Source: Methylorubrum sp. B1-46
Lineage (GTDB): Bacteria > Pseudomonadota > Alphaproteobacteria > Rhizobiales > Beijerinckiaceae
Length of the DNA: 64,000 nt
Assembly: GCF_021117295.1 (NCBI RefSeq)
Contig: NZ_CP088247.1
Coordinates: forward strand, 3,177,001 to 3,241,000
Direction: 5' to 3'
This document shows positions 55,693 through 64,000 of the stretch, piece after piece. Each line of letters opens with the position of its first letter. Within the stretch, counting starts at the first letter, position 1. The position numbers and the translations under genes were made by a program. The notes beneath the pieces are model-generated. The model saw only the letters and a list, made by a program, of their open reading frames with translations. It was not told where the DNA came from and did no database searches.

Positions 55693-55815
55693 GCGAAAAC
55701 AGCCTCCGGCTGGCAACCGAACCGCGGATAGGGTAGGGCCTCGCGGATGATTCCGCTCACCCGGCCGAGACGCCGGTGAAGAGCCGCCGTTCTCGTCCAG
55801 CCAAGGTCCACGCTC

Positions 55816-56382
55816 GTGAAAGTGATTGCCAGTACCCTTCGCAAGGGCAACGTCGTCGATAAGGACGGCAAGCTCTACGTCATCCTGACGGCTGAGAACA
55901 TCCACCCCGGCAAGGGTACGCCGGTGACGCAGCTCGACATGCGTCGCATCACGGATGGCGTGAAGGTCTCCGAGCGCTACCGCACCACCGAGCAGGTCGA
56001 GCGCGCCTTCGTCGAGGATCGCGACCACACCTTCCTGTATCAGGACGGCGAGGGGTATCACTTCATGAACCCCGAGAGCTACGAGCAGATCGCCGTTCCG
56101 GCGGACGTCATCGGCGACGCCGCCCCCTACCTGCAGGAGGGCATGACCGTGTCCCTCTCGACCCATAATGGCGTGCCGCTGACCATCGAGCTGCCGCAGC
56201 GCATGACCTTCGAGATCGTCGAGACCGAGCCGGTTACCAAGGGCCAGACCGCCTCCTCGTCCTACAAGCCGGCGCTCCTGTCGAACGGCGTGAAGACCTC
56301 GGTGCCGCCGCACATCACCACCGGCACCCGCGTCGTCATCATGACGGCCGACGGTTCGTACGTGGAGCGTGCGAAGGACTAA
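55816..56382 (+). CDS. efp: translation elongation factor P
   Basis: A 188-residue EF-P with GTG start. The modified lysine is Lys33 in [10 protein letters not shown], the same position as E. coli Lys34. The three beta-barrel domains are complete, with [13 protein letters not shown] in the middle and the C-terminal signature [21 protein letters not shown] relieves ribosome stalling on polyproline. The modification genes epmA and epmB are divergent, 123 bases upstream. Confidence 0.99.
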   Translation: MKVIASTLRKGNVVDKDGKLYVILTAENIHPGKGTPVTQLDMRRITDGVKVSERYRTTEQVERAFVEDRDHTFLYQDGEGYHFMNPESYEQIAVPADVIGDAAPYLQEGMTVSLSTHNGVPLTIELPQRMTFEIVETEPVTKGQTASSSYKPALLSNGVKTSVPPHITTGTRVVIMTADGSYVERAKD

Positions 56383-56386
56383 GTCT

Positions 56387-57373
56387 TCACGGCGGGGCTG
56401 CGGTGCCTTCCGCGGCCTCGTAGCAGCGCTGCGAGAGGCCCTGCGCCTCGGCCCGCTCCTCAACCGAATACGGTTTGCCGGAGCCCCAGAGCCCCTCCCG
56501 GCGTAGGGCGTCGGCGGTGCAGCGGGCGGCGATCCGGCAGGCTCCCGCCTCGCCGCCGGTGCGGGTGCAGTGCGCGACGTAATCCTTGCGGAAGCTCGCG
56601 AGCCCGGCCTTCGGATGCGGGCCGGTCAGCGTCACGAGGCCGGTCAGCAGGGCGAGCAGCACCGGCTGGTGGGCGAGGTAGACCGCAAGGCTGTGCCGTC
56701 CGGCGAAGGCCGCCCCGCGGGCCACCGGATTGCGAGCCCGCCAACGGGCGAGCGCCGAGTCGGCCAGCATCGGCCGAAGCAGTCGGGCGAGCGCGATCCC
56801 GGCCAGCACCAGCCCGAACCAGGGAAACAGCGGCACCCAGTCGTTGCTGTCCGGCAGTCCCTGACCGAGACCCAGAAAATAGAATTCCGGCGCGTCGAGC
56901 AGGGGATGGGCCACGACGTGCGGGGCCAGCATCACCCCGAGGGCGGTGAGCGCCGCGACCGAGGCCGGCAGGAACACGAACGGCAGTCCCAGCAGGCTGG
57001 AGACGGCGATGCAGTGCAGGATGCCGAAGAAGATGTAGCTCTGCGGAAAGGCGATCCGCGTTGCCGCCGTGATGAGGAGCGCCGCGCCGCCGATGCGGGC
57101 GAGGCGCAGGGCGAAGGACCGCCAGCGCACGCCGTCGCCGTTGGCGAGCACGAGACCGACACCGACCAGCAGCAGGAACGCGCCGGCGATGCCGTGGGCC
57201 GCCAGCCGCCCCGGTGGTGTCAGCGCGTAGTTTTGCGGCGTGAGTTGCAGGAAGCCGAGGTCCCACAGCCCATGATAGGCCGCCATTGCCGCAAGCGCCG
57301 TGCCGCGGGCCAGATCGACGGCATCGATCCGCCGGCTCGGGCGGAGCGGCGTGGACGAGGGGGAGGCAGACAT
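56387..57373 (-). CDS. DUF1624 (heparan-alpha-glucosaminide N-acetyltransferase-like) membrane protein
   Basis: A 328-residue membrane protein with about seven to eight hydrophobic segments and the DUF1624 pattern: RIDAVDLARGTALAAMAAYHGLWDL near the N-terminus, GILHCIAVSSLLGLPFVF, LGLGQGLPDSNDWVPLFPWFG and GRHSLAVYLAHQPVLL. Members are related to the acyltransferase-3 fold and HGSNAT; the bacterial substrate is unknown. The C-terminal 65 residues are soluble and carry four cysteines (HCTRTGGEAGACRIAARC and QRCYEA), unusual for this family. Convergent with efp, separated by 4 bases. Confidence 0.85.
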   Translation of the reverse strand: MSASPSSTPLRPSRRIDAVDLARGTALAAMAAYHGLWDLGFLQLTPQNYALTPPGRLAAHGIAGAFLLLVGVGLVLANGDGVRWRSFALRLARIGGAALLITAATRIAFPQSYIFFGILHCIAVSSLLGLPFVFLPASVAALTALGVMLAPHVVAHPLLDAPEFYFLGLGQGLPDSNDWVPLFPWFGLVLAGIALARLLRPMLADSALARWRARNPVARGAAFAGRHSLAVYLAHQPVLLALLTGLVTLTGPHPKAGLASFRKDYVAHCTRTGGEAGACRIAARCTADALRREGLWGSGKPYSVEERAEAQGLSQRCYEAAEGTAAPP

Positions 57374-57731
57374 GGCCGCGCCCTACCACCGTTCGCGGGT
57401 CCGGGCGAAGGGTGCGCGCGTAAGCCGCTGTTTGCTGGACAGCCGGCCCTGCGACCCTTCGCATCGTGCGCGAGAGGGGCCACGCTTCCGTGAACGGCGG
57501 CAGGGGCGACCTTAACCCTTTGTGCGGCCACGCTCTCCCGTGCCGGAATCTGTTCAAGACTGATCAGACAGGCCGGCGAGACGGCCCCGGCGAGATGCGA
57601 CATTGTCGCCATGCCTTCGAAAAATGATCATTTGAAGTGTCCCGTTGCCGGCCAAACGGGCTTTCCGCGTAATCTGACTTTGTTAACGTAGCTCCGGGAT
57701 TGCGCCGCGCGATTCGGCACGGGTTGCTTAC
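57374..57731. other. 358-base intergenic region upstream of the second cold-shock gene
   Basis: No credible gene. Contains a 12-base perfect palindrome AAATGATCATTT (57622-57633) in an AT-rich patch and a TTAAC motif (57684-57688), which could belong to the promoters of the divergent DUF1624 and cold-shock genes. Confidence 0.4.
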
Positions 57732-58340
57732 ATGTCGAACGATCACGAATTGAGTTCCGTCGAGCTTCGCACGCCGGACATGCGGCACCGCGCGACGGAG
57801 CGGGAGAGCGAGGAGGAGCGTCCGCCCGAACTCGTGGAGATCGCCGGGCGCATCAAGTGGTTCGACGTCTCGAAGGGGTTCGGCTTCATCGTGCCGGACG
57901 ACGGCTCGGCGGACGTGCTGCTGCACATCACCTGCCTGCGTCGGGATGGCCACCAGGCCGCCAGCGAGGGTGCGCGGATCGTGGTCGAGGCGGTCAAGCG
58001 TGCCCGCGGCTGGCAGACCTTCCGGGTGATCTCGCTCGATCAATCGACCGCGCTCCACCCCTCCGAGCTGCCGATGGCGCGCACGCACGAGGTCGTCACG
58101 CCCACGAGCGGCTTGGAGGTCGCGGTGGTGAAGTGGTTCAACCGCCTGCGCGGCTTCGGCTTCCTCAGCCGCGGCGACGGCACGCCGGACATCTTCGTCC
58201 ACATGGAGACCCTGCGCCGCTACGGCATCGCCGAGCTGAAGCCCGGCGAGCAGGTGCTGGTTCGCTACGGCGACGGCTCGAAGGGTGCTATGGCGGCGGA
58301 AGTCCGCCTCGCCGATGGGGCGCTTCCGGCCTCCCATTGA
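57732..58340 (+). CDS. double cold-shock-domain protein
   Basis: A 202-residue protein with two cold-shock domains: residues about 37-100 ([28 protein letters not shown]) and about 130-198 ([33 protein letters not shown]). The N-terminal 35 residues are charged and probably disordered. In alphaproteobacteria such proteins (related to CspD) act in cold and stationary-phase adaptation. Unlike the paralogue at 20194 it lacks Gly-rich linkers. The DUF192 gene starts within a few bases of its stop, so they are likely co-transcribed. Confidence 0.93.
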   Translation: MSNDHELSSVELRTPDMRHRATERESEEERPPELVEIAGRIKWFDVSKGFGFIVPDDGSADVLLHITCLRRDGHQAASEGARIVVEAVKRARGWQTFRVISLDQSTALHPSELPMARTHEVVTPTSGLEVAVVKWFNRLRGFGFLSRGDGTPDIFVHMETLRRYGIAELKPGEQVLVRYGDGSKGAMAAEVRLADGALPASH

Positions 58341-58342
58341 CG

Positions 58343-58846
58343 GTGATCCGCGTGCCCGTGTTCCGATCCGCGTCCAAGCTCCTCCTCGCCGCCTGTCTTG
58401 CCGCGCTGGCGGCGGCGACTCAGCCGCTGCCGGCCCGCGCCCAGGACGCGGCACCCGCGGCCCAGGCTGCGACCGAGCCGCTCGCCATCGTCGCCAAGAA
58501 CGGCCGCCACGCCTTCCAGGTCGAGGTGATGCGCACCGACGCGCAGCGCGCCAAGGGGCTGATGTATCGCCGTTCCATGCCCGCCGACCACGGCATGCTG
58601 TTCGACTTCGAGCGGCCGGCGCCAGCCACCATGTGGATGAAGAACACCTACCTTTCCCTCGACATGGTGTTCATCCGCTCCGACGGCTCGATCGCCCGCA
58701 TCGCCGCCGACACCGAGCCGCTCTCGACCAAGGTGATCTCCTCGGGTGAGCCGGTTCTGGCAGTGCTCGAACTCAATGCCGGCACCGCCGCCAAGCTCGG
58801 CATCCGCGCCGGCGACCGGGTCGAGCACCCGATGTTCAAGCGCTGA
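58343..58846 (+). CDS. DUF192 secreted protein
   Basis: About 167 residues; start uncertain among a TTG at 58337 (overlapping the previous stop) and several GTGs (58343, 58352, 58358). A signal peptide (SASKLLLAACLAALAAAT, cleavage near ARAQ) precedes a DUF192 domain with FQVEVMRTDAQRAKGLMYR, GMLFDFERPAPATMWMKNTY and LELNAGTAAKLGIRAGD. The family is small and widely conserved, with no established biochemical role. bchD starts 8 bases after it. Confidence 0.87.
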   Translation: MIRVPVFRSASKLLLAACLAALAAATQPLPARAQDAAPAAQAATEPLAIVAKNGRHAFQVEVMRTDAQRAKGLMYRRSMPADHGMLFDFERPAPATMWMKNTYLSLDMVFIRSDGSIARIAADTEPLSTKVISSGEPVLAVLELNAGTAAKLGIRAGDRVEHPMFKR

Positions 58847-58854
58847 GCCCCGCG

Positions 58855-60636
58855 ATGGCCCCGGAGTCCGACGATCCGGCCGGGGTCTGGGACGACGCGC
58901 TGCGCGCCGCCGCCCTGTTCGCCGCCGATCCGCACGGTCTCGGCGGGATCGTGCTGCGCGCCCGCGCAGGGCCGGTGCGCGATCTCTGGCTCGACCATCT
59001 GCGCGATCTTTTCGCCGGGCCGATCCGCCGGATGCCGCCGGGCATCGCCGACGACCGGCTGATTGGCGGCCTCGACCTACCCGCGACCCTGCGCGCCGGC
59101 CGCCCGGTGATTCAGTGCGGGCTTCTGGCCGAGGCTGATGGCGGGCTCGTGCTGGTGCCGATGGCCGAGCGGCTGGAGCGCGGCACCGTCGCCCGTCTCG
59201 CGGGCGCCCTCGATACCGGTAGGCTGACGCTCGAACGCGACGGCCTCGCCGCTCGGCTCCCAGCCCGGTTCGGCCTCGTGCTGCTCGACGAAGGGCAGGA
59301 CAGCGAAGGGAATGAGGACGAGACCGTCGCGGCGGCCCTCGCCGACCGGCTCGCCTTCCGCATCGACCTGAGCGGCGTCAGCCTGCGCGAGGCGCGGGCG
59401 ACGGCATCACCGCGGGCAAAGGGGCCGAAGCCACGGGAGCCGCAGGCTCTAACGCCACCGGGACAGGCGCCGGACGATCCGGTCGCCACCCTGTGCGCCG
59501 TCGCGGAAGCCTTCGGCGTCGCATCCCTGCGGGCGCCGCTCCTCGCCCTCCGGGCCGCCCGGCAGATCGCGGCAGCGGCGTGCCGCGGGGAGCTGGGCGA
59601 GGCCGACCTGATCGAGGCGGCCCGGTTCGTGCTCGCCCCGCGTGCGACGCGGCTGCCCGCGCCGCCCCAACCCGACGCAGAGGCAGCGGACCCGCCGCCT
59701 CCGGAGCCGCATCCTCCGCGAGACGCTCAGCCAGAGCCCGACGACGCGACAGAGCGGAACGAGTCGATGGCGCAGACGCTCGACGAAACGGTGCTCGAAG
59801 CCGTCCGCGCCGCGTTGCCAAAAAATCTGCTGGCGCAGCTTCTCGCCGGCGGTCCGCCGCTGCGCGCGACGGCCGCCGGGCGGATGGGTGCGGCCTCCGC
59901 CTCGCCGCTGCTGGGCCGGCCTGTCGGCAGCCGTCCCGGCGACCCGCGCCGGGGGCGGCTCGACCTGATCGCGACGCTCCGCGCCGCCGCGCCCTGGCAG
60001 CGCCTGCGTCACGCCGGGGACAATGCGGGCCGCATCGTCGTCACCCCGGAGGATTTCCGGATTAGGCGGCTGAAGCGGCGCAGCGAGACCACGACGATCT
60101 TCTGCGTCGATGCCTCCGGCTCGGCGGCTCTGGAGCGGCTGGCGGAGGCGAAGGGCGCCGTCGAGTTGCTGCTCGCCGAGGCTTACGTCCGACGCGACCG
60201 GATCGCCCTCGTCGCCTTCCGCGGCACCGGTGCCGAGACCGTGCTGCCGCCGACGCGCTCCCTGGTGCGGGCCAAGCGCGCGCTCGCCGGACTGCCGGGC
60301 GGGGGCGGCACGCCGCTCGCCGCCGGGCTCGACGCCGCCGCGACCCTGGCGCTCGGCATCCGACGCGGCGGCGGAAGCCCGGTCATCGTCCTGCTCACCG
60401 ACGGGCGCGCCAACGTCGCCCGATCCGGCCTCGGCGGCCGGGCGCTGGCTGGGGAGGAGGCGCTGGGCGCCGCCCGCCTGCTACGGACGCAGGGCCTGCC
60501 TATCCTCGTGATCGACACCGGTGCCCGCCCGGACGGCGCCCGCCGCCTCGCCGAAGTGGCACAGGCGCGCTACTGTCCGCTGCCCCACGCCGATGCGGGC
60601 AGCGTCAGCGCGGCGGTGCGCGCCGCCACAGCCTGA
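58855..60636 (+). CDS. bchD: magnesium chelatase subunit D
   Basis: A 593-residue protein of the BchD type. The N-terminal AAA-like domain is degenerate (no Walker A), as is usual for subunit D; a Pro/Asp/Glu-rich linker spans about residues 270-305; the C-terminal integrin I domain has the MIDAS motif DASGS near residue 419 and LTDGRANVA near 515. With BchI and BchH it inserts Mg into protoporphyrin IX. bchI is not directly upstream, where it often is; the gene follows the DUF192 gene closely. bchO is next. Confidence 0.94.
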   Translation: MAPESDDPAGVWDDALRAAALFAADPHGLGGIVLRARAGPVRDLWLDHLRDLFAGPIRRMPPGIADDRLIGGLDLPATLRAGRPVIQCGLLAEADGGLVLVPMAERLERGTVARLAGALDTGRLTLERDGLAARLPARFGLVLLDEGQDSEGNEDETVAAALADRLAFRIDLSGVSLREARATASPRAKGPKPREPQALTPPGQAPDDPVATLCAVAEAFGVASLRAPLLALRAARQIAAAACRGELGEADLIEAARFVLAPRATRLPAPPQPDAEAADPPPPEPHPPRDAQPEPDDATERNESMAQTLDETVLEAVRAALPKNLLAQLLAGGPPLRATAAGRMGAASASPLLGRPVGSRPGDPRRGRLDLIATLRAAAPWQRLRHAGDNAGRIVVTPEDFRIRRLKRRSETTTIFCVDASGSAALERLAEAKGAVELLLAEAYVRRDRIALVAFRGTGAETVLPPTRSLVRAKRALAGLPGGGGTPLAAGLDAAATLALGIRRGGGSPVIVLLTDGRANVARSGLGGRALAGEEALGAARLLRTQGLPILVIDTGARPDGARRLAEVAQARYCPLPHADAGSVSAAVRAATA

Positions 60637-60649
60637 GGCTCGACTGCTC

Positions 60650-61555
60650 TTGCCCCTCCGCAACGACGACCGGCCGAATTGGGAGCGCGACGGCCGCGAC
60701 TGGCCGCACCGGGCCGCGAGCCGCTTCGTGGACGCCGCGGGCCTGCGCTGGCACGTGCAGGAATTCGGCGAGCCGGGGGCACCCGGCCTGCTGCTCCTGC
60801 ACGGCACCGGGGCCGCGACGCATTCCTGGCGCGGGCTGGCGCCGCTCCTGGCCGCGCGCGGGTTTCGCGTGCTGGCGCCCGATCTGCCGGGCCACGGCTT
60901 CACCGATCCGCTGCCCGCCCGCCGCCTCTCCCTGCCGGGCATGGCCGAGGCGGTGGGTGACCTCGCCGCCAGCCTCGACCTGACGCCGCGCCTCGCCATC
61001 GGCCACTCGGCCGGCGCGGCCGTGCTCGCGCGGATGTGCCTCGAGCGACGCATCGCCCCCGAGCTGCTGGTGGCGCTCAACGGCGCGCTGACGCCGTTTC
61101 CCGGCGTGGCGAGCTTCCTGTTCCCCGGCATCGCCCGGATGCTGTTCCTCAACCCCGTCACCCCGAAAGTCTTCGCCTGGAGCGCCGACCGGGCCGCCGT
61201 ACGCCGGCTCATCGACGGCACCGGCTCGCGCCTCGATCCGCAGGGTCTCGACCTCTACCGGCGGCTGTTCACCCGCGCCGGCCACGTCGCAGGTGCCCTC
61301 GGCATGATGGCGAACTGGGATCTTCCGGCGCTGTCGCGCGATCTGCCGCGGCTCGGCACCCGCACGCTGCTGATCGTCGGCGGAGACGACAAGGCGATCA
61401 AGCCGGAGGACGCCTTCACCCTCCGCGAGCGCCTGCCCGACGCCCGCGTCGAGCTGCTGCGCGGCCTCGGCCATCTCGCCCACGAGGAGGCGCCGGAGCG
61501 GGTGGCCGACATCATCCTCGCGGAAGCCGGTGGGAGGCAGGCTGCGTCGGCCTGA
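60650..61555 (+). CDS. bchO: alpha/beta hydrolase BchO (magnesium chelatase accessory protein)
   Basis: About 301 residues from the TTG at 60650, 13 bases after bchD. Alpha/beta-hydrolase fold with LLLHGTGAATHSWRGLAPLL, nucleophile elbow IGHSAGAAVLAR (about residues 121-132), the acid region in VGGDDKAIKPEDAF and the catalytic His in GLGHLAHEEAPERVAD. BchO is assigned by this fold together with its place after bchD in photosynthesis clusters; its exact reaction is not known. A generic hydrolase is the alternative. Confidence 0.9.
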   Translation: MPLRNDDRPNWERDGRDWPHRAASRFVDAAGLRWHVQEFGEPGAPGLLLLHGTGAATHSWRGLAPLLAARGFRVLAPDLPGHGFTDPLPARRLSLPGMAEAVGDLAASLDLTPRLAIGHSAGAAVLARMCLERRIAPELLVALNGALTPFPGVASFLFPGIARMLFLNPVTPKVFAWSADRAAVRRLIDGTGSRLDPQGLDLYRRLFTRAGHVAGALGMMANWDLPALSRDLPRLGTRTLLIVGGDDKAIKPEDAFTLRERLPDARVELLRGLGHLAHEEAPERVADIILAEAGGRQAASA

Positions 61556-61588
61556 ATCACCTCTTGCGCTGACAAAAATCCCGGCCAT

Positions 61589-61610
61589 AGTGTCAACGTA
61601 TGTTGACACT
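61589..61610. promoter_or_regulatory. PpsR/CrtJ-type operator over the crtI start codon
   Basis: A perfect palindrome with 9-base arms AGTGTCAAC / GTTGACACT around GTAT. It contains TGT-N12-ACA (61591-61608), the PpsR/CrtJ consensus. The crtI ATG (61600-61602) lies in its middle. A weak promoter TTGCGC-N16-CATAGT (61564-61591) would start transcription at or next to the ATG, so the operator would cover the start site. Confidence 0.7.
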
Positions 61611-63126
61611 CGCCGTCAAGCCGACTGATGCGACAGGCCCCGATGCCCGGCCGCACGCCGTCGTGATCGGCGCCGGCTTCGGCGGGCTGGCGGCGGCGAT
61701 CCGGCTCGGCGCGCGCGGCTACCGCGTCACGGTGCTGGAACGGCTCGACCAGCCGGGCGGTCGCGCCCGCGTCCACCGGCAGGACGGCTTCACCTTCGAC
61801 GCAGGGCCGACCATCGTCACCGCGCCGTTCCTGTTCGAGGAGCTGTGGCGCCTGTGCGGGCGGGCGATGCACGAGGACGCTACCCTCGTGCCGATGCAGC
61901 CGTTCTACCGCATCCGCTTCGAGGACGGCGAAAGCTTCGCCTATAGCGGCGACCGCGCGGCGATGCGGGCCGAGGTCGCCCGGTTCTCTCCAGACGACGT
62001 GGCCGGCTACGAGCGCTTCATGGCCCATAGCGAGGCCGTGTGCCGTGTCGGCTTCGAGAGGCTCGGCCACGTTCCGTTCGGGAGCGTCGGGGCGATGCTG
62101 CGGATCGCGCCCGACCTTCTGCGCCTGTCGGGCCACCGCAGCGTCTACGACGTGGTCGCCCGCTTCATCCGCGATGAGCGGCTGCGCACGGTCTTCAGCT
62201 TCCATCCGCTGCTCATCGGCGGGAACCCGTTCCGCGCCAGCGGCATCTACTGCCTCATCGCCCATCTGGAGCGGCAATGGGGCGTCCATTTCGCCATGGG
62301 CGGCACCGGGCGGCTGGTAGACGGCCTCGCCGGGCTGATCCGCGGGCAGGGCGGGACGATCCGCTGCGGCGCGGACGTGGCACGCATCCGGGTCGAGGGC
62401 GGGGCGGCGACAGGCGTCGAGCTGGCGGACGGCGAGGATCTCTCCGCCGACATCGTCGTCTCGAACGCCGATTCCGCCTTCACCTACGGCACGCTTCTGG
62501 GCGGCCGGACCCGGCGCTGGAGCGCGCGGCGTCTCGCGCGCGCCGCGTCCTCTATGGGGCTGTTCGTCTGGTATTTCGGCACCCGGAAGAAATACCCGGA
62601 GGTCGATCACCACATGATCCTGATGGGCCCGCGCTACCGCGCGCTGCTGCAGGACATCTTCGACCGCAAGCACTTGGCGGACGATTTCAGCCTCTACCTC
62701 CACCGCCCGACGGCGACCGACCCGCTGCTCGCTCCACCCGGCTGCGACGCCTTCTACGTGCTCGCCCCTGTGCCGAACCTCGCCGGCGGACAGGATTGGA
62801 CGCAGCGCGCCGAGCCGTACCGGCAGCGGATCGCCCGCTTCCTCGAAGGCTCGGTGCTGCCGGGGCTCTCCGACGCCCTCGTCACCTCGCGGGTGACAAC
62901 GCCGCAGGATTTCTCCGACGACTTCCTGAGCTTCCGCGGCTCGGGCTTCGGGCTCGAACCGGTGCTGACGCAATCGGCGTGGTTCCGCCCGCACAACCGC
63001 TCGGAGGATGTGGCGAACCTCTTCCTCGTCGGCGCAGGGACGCATCCCGGCGCCGGTCTGCCGGGTGTGCTCTCCTCGGCCCGTGTCCTCGATTCGGTGG
63101 TGCCGGATGCCCGTGTTCGTGCCTGA
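61600..63126 (+). CDS. crtI: phytoene desaturase
   Basis: A 508-residue FAD-dependent CrtI-type desaturase. The dinucleotide-binding motif is HAVVIGAGFGGLAAAIRLGARG (about residues 20-42), followed by LERLDQPGGRARV; the C-terminal carotenoid-desaturase signature is NLFLVGAGTHPGAGLPGVLSSA. It introduces double bonds into phytoene toward neurosporene or lycopene. No ATG exists between 61600 and the FAD motif, supporting the start despite the overlapping palindrome. crtB overlaps its 3' end. CrtD-type enzymes are close relatives, but the crtB neighbour favours CrtI. Confidence 0.93.
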   Translation: MLTLAVKPTDATGPDARPHAVVIGAGFGGLAAAIRLGARGYRVTVLERLDQPGGRARVHRQDGFTFDAGPTIVTAPFLFEELWRLCGRAMHEDATLVPMQPFYRIRFEDGESFAYSGDRAAMRAEVARFSPDDVAGYERFMAHSEAVCRVGFERLGHVPFGSVGAMLRIAPDLLRLSGHRSVYDVVARFIRDERLRTVFSFHPLLIGGNPFRASGIYCLIAHLERQWGVHFAMGGTGRLVDGLAGLIRGQGGTIRCGADVARIRVEGGAATGVELADGEDLSADIVVSNADSAFTYGTLLGGRTRRWSARRLARAASSMGLFVWYFGTRKKYPEVDHHMILMGPRYRALLQDIFDRKHLADDFSLYLHRPTATDPLLAPPGCDAFYVLAPVPNLAGGQDWTQRAEPYRQRIARFLEGSVLPGLSDALVTSRVTTPQDFSDDFLSFRGSGFGLEPVLTQSAWFRPHNRSEDVANLFLVGAGTHPGAGLPGVLSSARVLDSVVPDARVRA

Positions 63127-64000
63127 TCCCTCCGCCGCCGGCCCCGGCGATTGGGCCGCCTGCCGGGCCGCGATCCGCGCCGGGTCGAAAAGCTTCTTCG
63201 CGGCCTCGATGCTGCTGCCGCCCAAGGTGCGGGTCTCCGCCTACGGCCTCTACGCCTTCTGCCGCCTCTCCGACGACGCGGTGGACGCGGCGGGCGGCAA
63301 CCGGGCCGCTTCCCTGGCGCGGCTCGAACGGCGGCTGACGGCGGCGCTTGCCGGCCGCCCCGCCGATCACCCTGCCGACCGGGCGCTCGCCGAGGTCCTG
63401 GCCCGCCACGCCATCCCCGAGGCGCTGCCGCGGGCGCTGCTCGAAGGCTTCGCCTGGGACACGCAAGGGCGGCGCTACGACACCCTGTCGGATCTTTCCG
63501 CCTACGCCGCCCGCGTCGCGGGAACGGTGGGGGCGATGATGACGCTGGTGATGGGCGTGCGCGATGCGGACGCGCTCGCCCGCGCCTGCGACCTCGGCGT
63601 GGCGATGCAGTTCACCAACATCGCCCGCGATGTCGGCGAGGATGCCCGCGCCGGGCGTCTCTACCTGCCGCGGAACTGGCTCGACGCCGCCGGAATCGAT
63701 CCGGACGCCTTCCTCGCCACCCCCCGGCTCAGCCCCGGCCTGCAAAGGGTCTTGGCCGACCTGCTGACGGCGGCCGACGAACTCTACGCCCGCGCCGAAC
63801 CCGGCATCGCCGCGCTTCCCCTGGGGTGCCGCCCGGCGATCCGCGCCGCCGGCACGATCTACGCGGAAATCGGCCGCGCGGTGGAGGCGAACGGCCTCGA
63901 TGCGATCACCCGGCGCGCCCGCGTCAGCGGCGCTCACAAGGCCGGACTCCTTGCTCGCGCCGTCCTGCCCGCGGGCCGCGTGCCGGGCCTTTCGGCACCG
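63107..64000 (+). CDS. crtB: phytoene synthase, 5' part
   Basis: The first 298 residues of a squalene/phytoene synthase; the frame is open to the window end. The ATG at 63107 overlaps crtI by 20 bases. Both Asp-rich motifs are intact: LSDDAVD (near residue 57) and NIARDVGEDARAGRLYLP (near 172-189). It joins two geranylgeranyl-diphosphates to phytoene, the substrate for CrtI. The crtI-crtB pair makes this a carotenoid synthase rather than the hopanoid paralogues HpnC/HpnD. Confidence 0.93.
   Translation, partial: MPVFVPDPSAAGPGDWAACRAAIRAGSKSFFAASMLLPPKVRVSAYGLYAFCRLSDDAVDAAGGNRAASLARLERRLTAALAGRPADHPADRALAEVLARHAIPEALPRALLEGFAWDTQGRRYDTLSDLSAYAARVAGTVGAMMTLVMGVRDADALARACDLGVAMQFTNIARDVGEDARAGRLYLPRNWLDAAGIDPDAFLATPRLSPGLQRVLADLLTAADELYARAEPGIAALPLGCRPAIRAAGTIYAEIGRAVEANGLDAITRRARVSGAHKAGLLARAVLPAGRVPGLSAP

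Overview
The window is 64 kb of densely coding, very GC-rich chromosome (by eye close to 70% G+C) from an alphaproteobacterium, most likely Methylobacterium/Methylorubrum. Pointers are a class I (archaeal-type) lysyl-tRNA synthetase, bacteriochlorophyll and carotenoid genes (bchD, bchO, crtI, crtB), a propionyl-CoA carboxylase alpha subunit, a YdeP-type molybdenum oxidoreductase related to formate dehydrogenases, and an alphaproteobacterial RpoH promoter in front of dnaK. The genus is an inference from gene content; no 16S rRNA or tRNA gene was seen.

Layout: 0-6 kb has the 3' end of recN, a minus-strand pspA / yiaA-B / sigma-1.1-like operon with a double palindrome in its promoter, the molybdenum oxidoreductase and a secreted protein. 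6-11 kb has dnaK, dnaJ, a PmtA-like phospholipid methyltransferase and a very histidine-rich secreted protein. 11-14.5 kb is a nucleoside salvage operon (cdd-PNP-deoC-deoA). 15-18 kb is a lipid A/Kdo operon (acyltransferase-waaA-lpxK) divergent from a metallophosphoesterase. 19-24 kb has a response regulator, a double cold-shock-domain protein, an M17 aminopeptidase, a TPR lipoprotein and rpmB. 24-31 kb has an AEC transporter, lysK, a Sel1-repeat protein, prfB with an intact +1 frameshift site, an M23 peptidase and bcp. 31-42.6 kb has a YhdP/AsmA-like giant protein, a fatty acid desaturase, tyrS, anmK, a stand-alone MrcB N-terminal domain protein, aroC, ribB and a zinc-ribbon membrane protein. 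43-47 kb looks like an accessory insertion: a TonB-dependent siderophore receptor with its own promoter and operator, flanked on the right by a frameshifted L,D-transpeptidase remnant and on the left by a truncated secreted-protein frame. 48-54 kb has pccA and small genes. 53.5-56.4 kb holds the whole EF-P modification set (epmA-epmB, with gst, divergent from efp). 57.7-64 kb is a second double-CSD protein, a DUF192 protein and the pigment genes bchD-bchO-crtI-crtB (crtB runs off the end).

Most of the window is ordinary core genome. The best leads are regulatory or domain-level: a perfect TGT-N12-ACA (PpsR/CrtJ-type) palindrome lying on the crtI start codon; tandem TTGCAC-N3-GTGCAA-like palindromes before pspA; a free-standing sigma-70 region 1.1-like protein in that operon; an isolated MrcB N-terminal domain with no McrBC partners; and the siderophore-receptor insertion with a palindrome at its predicted transcription start. 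I saw no CRISPR array, transposase, integrase or classical riboswitch.
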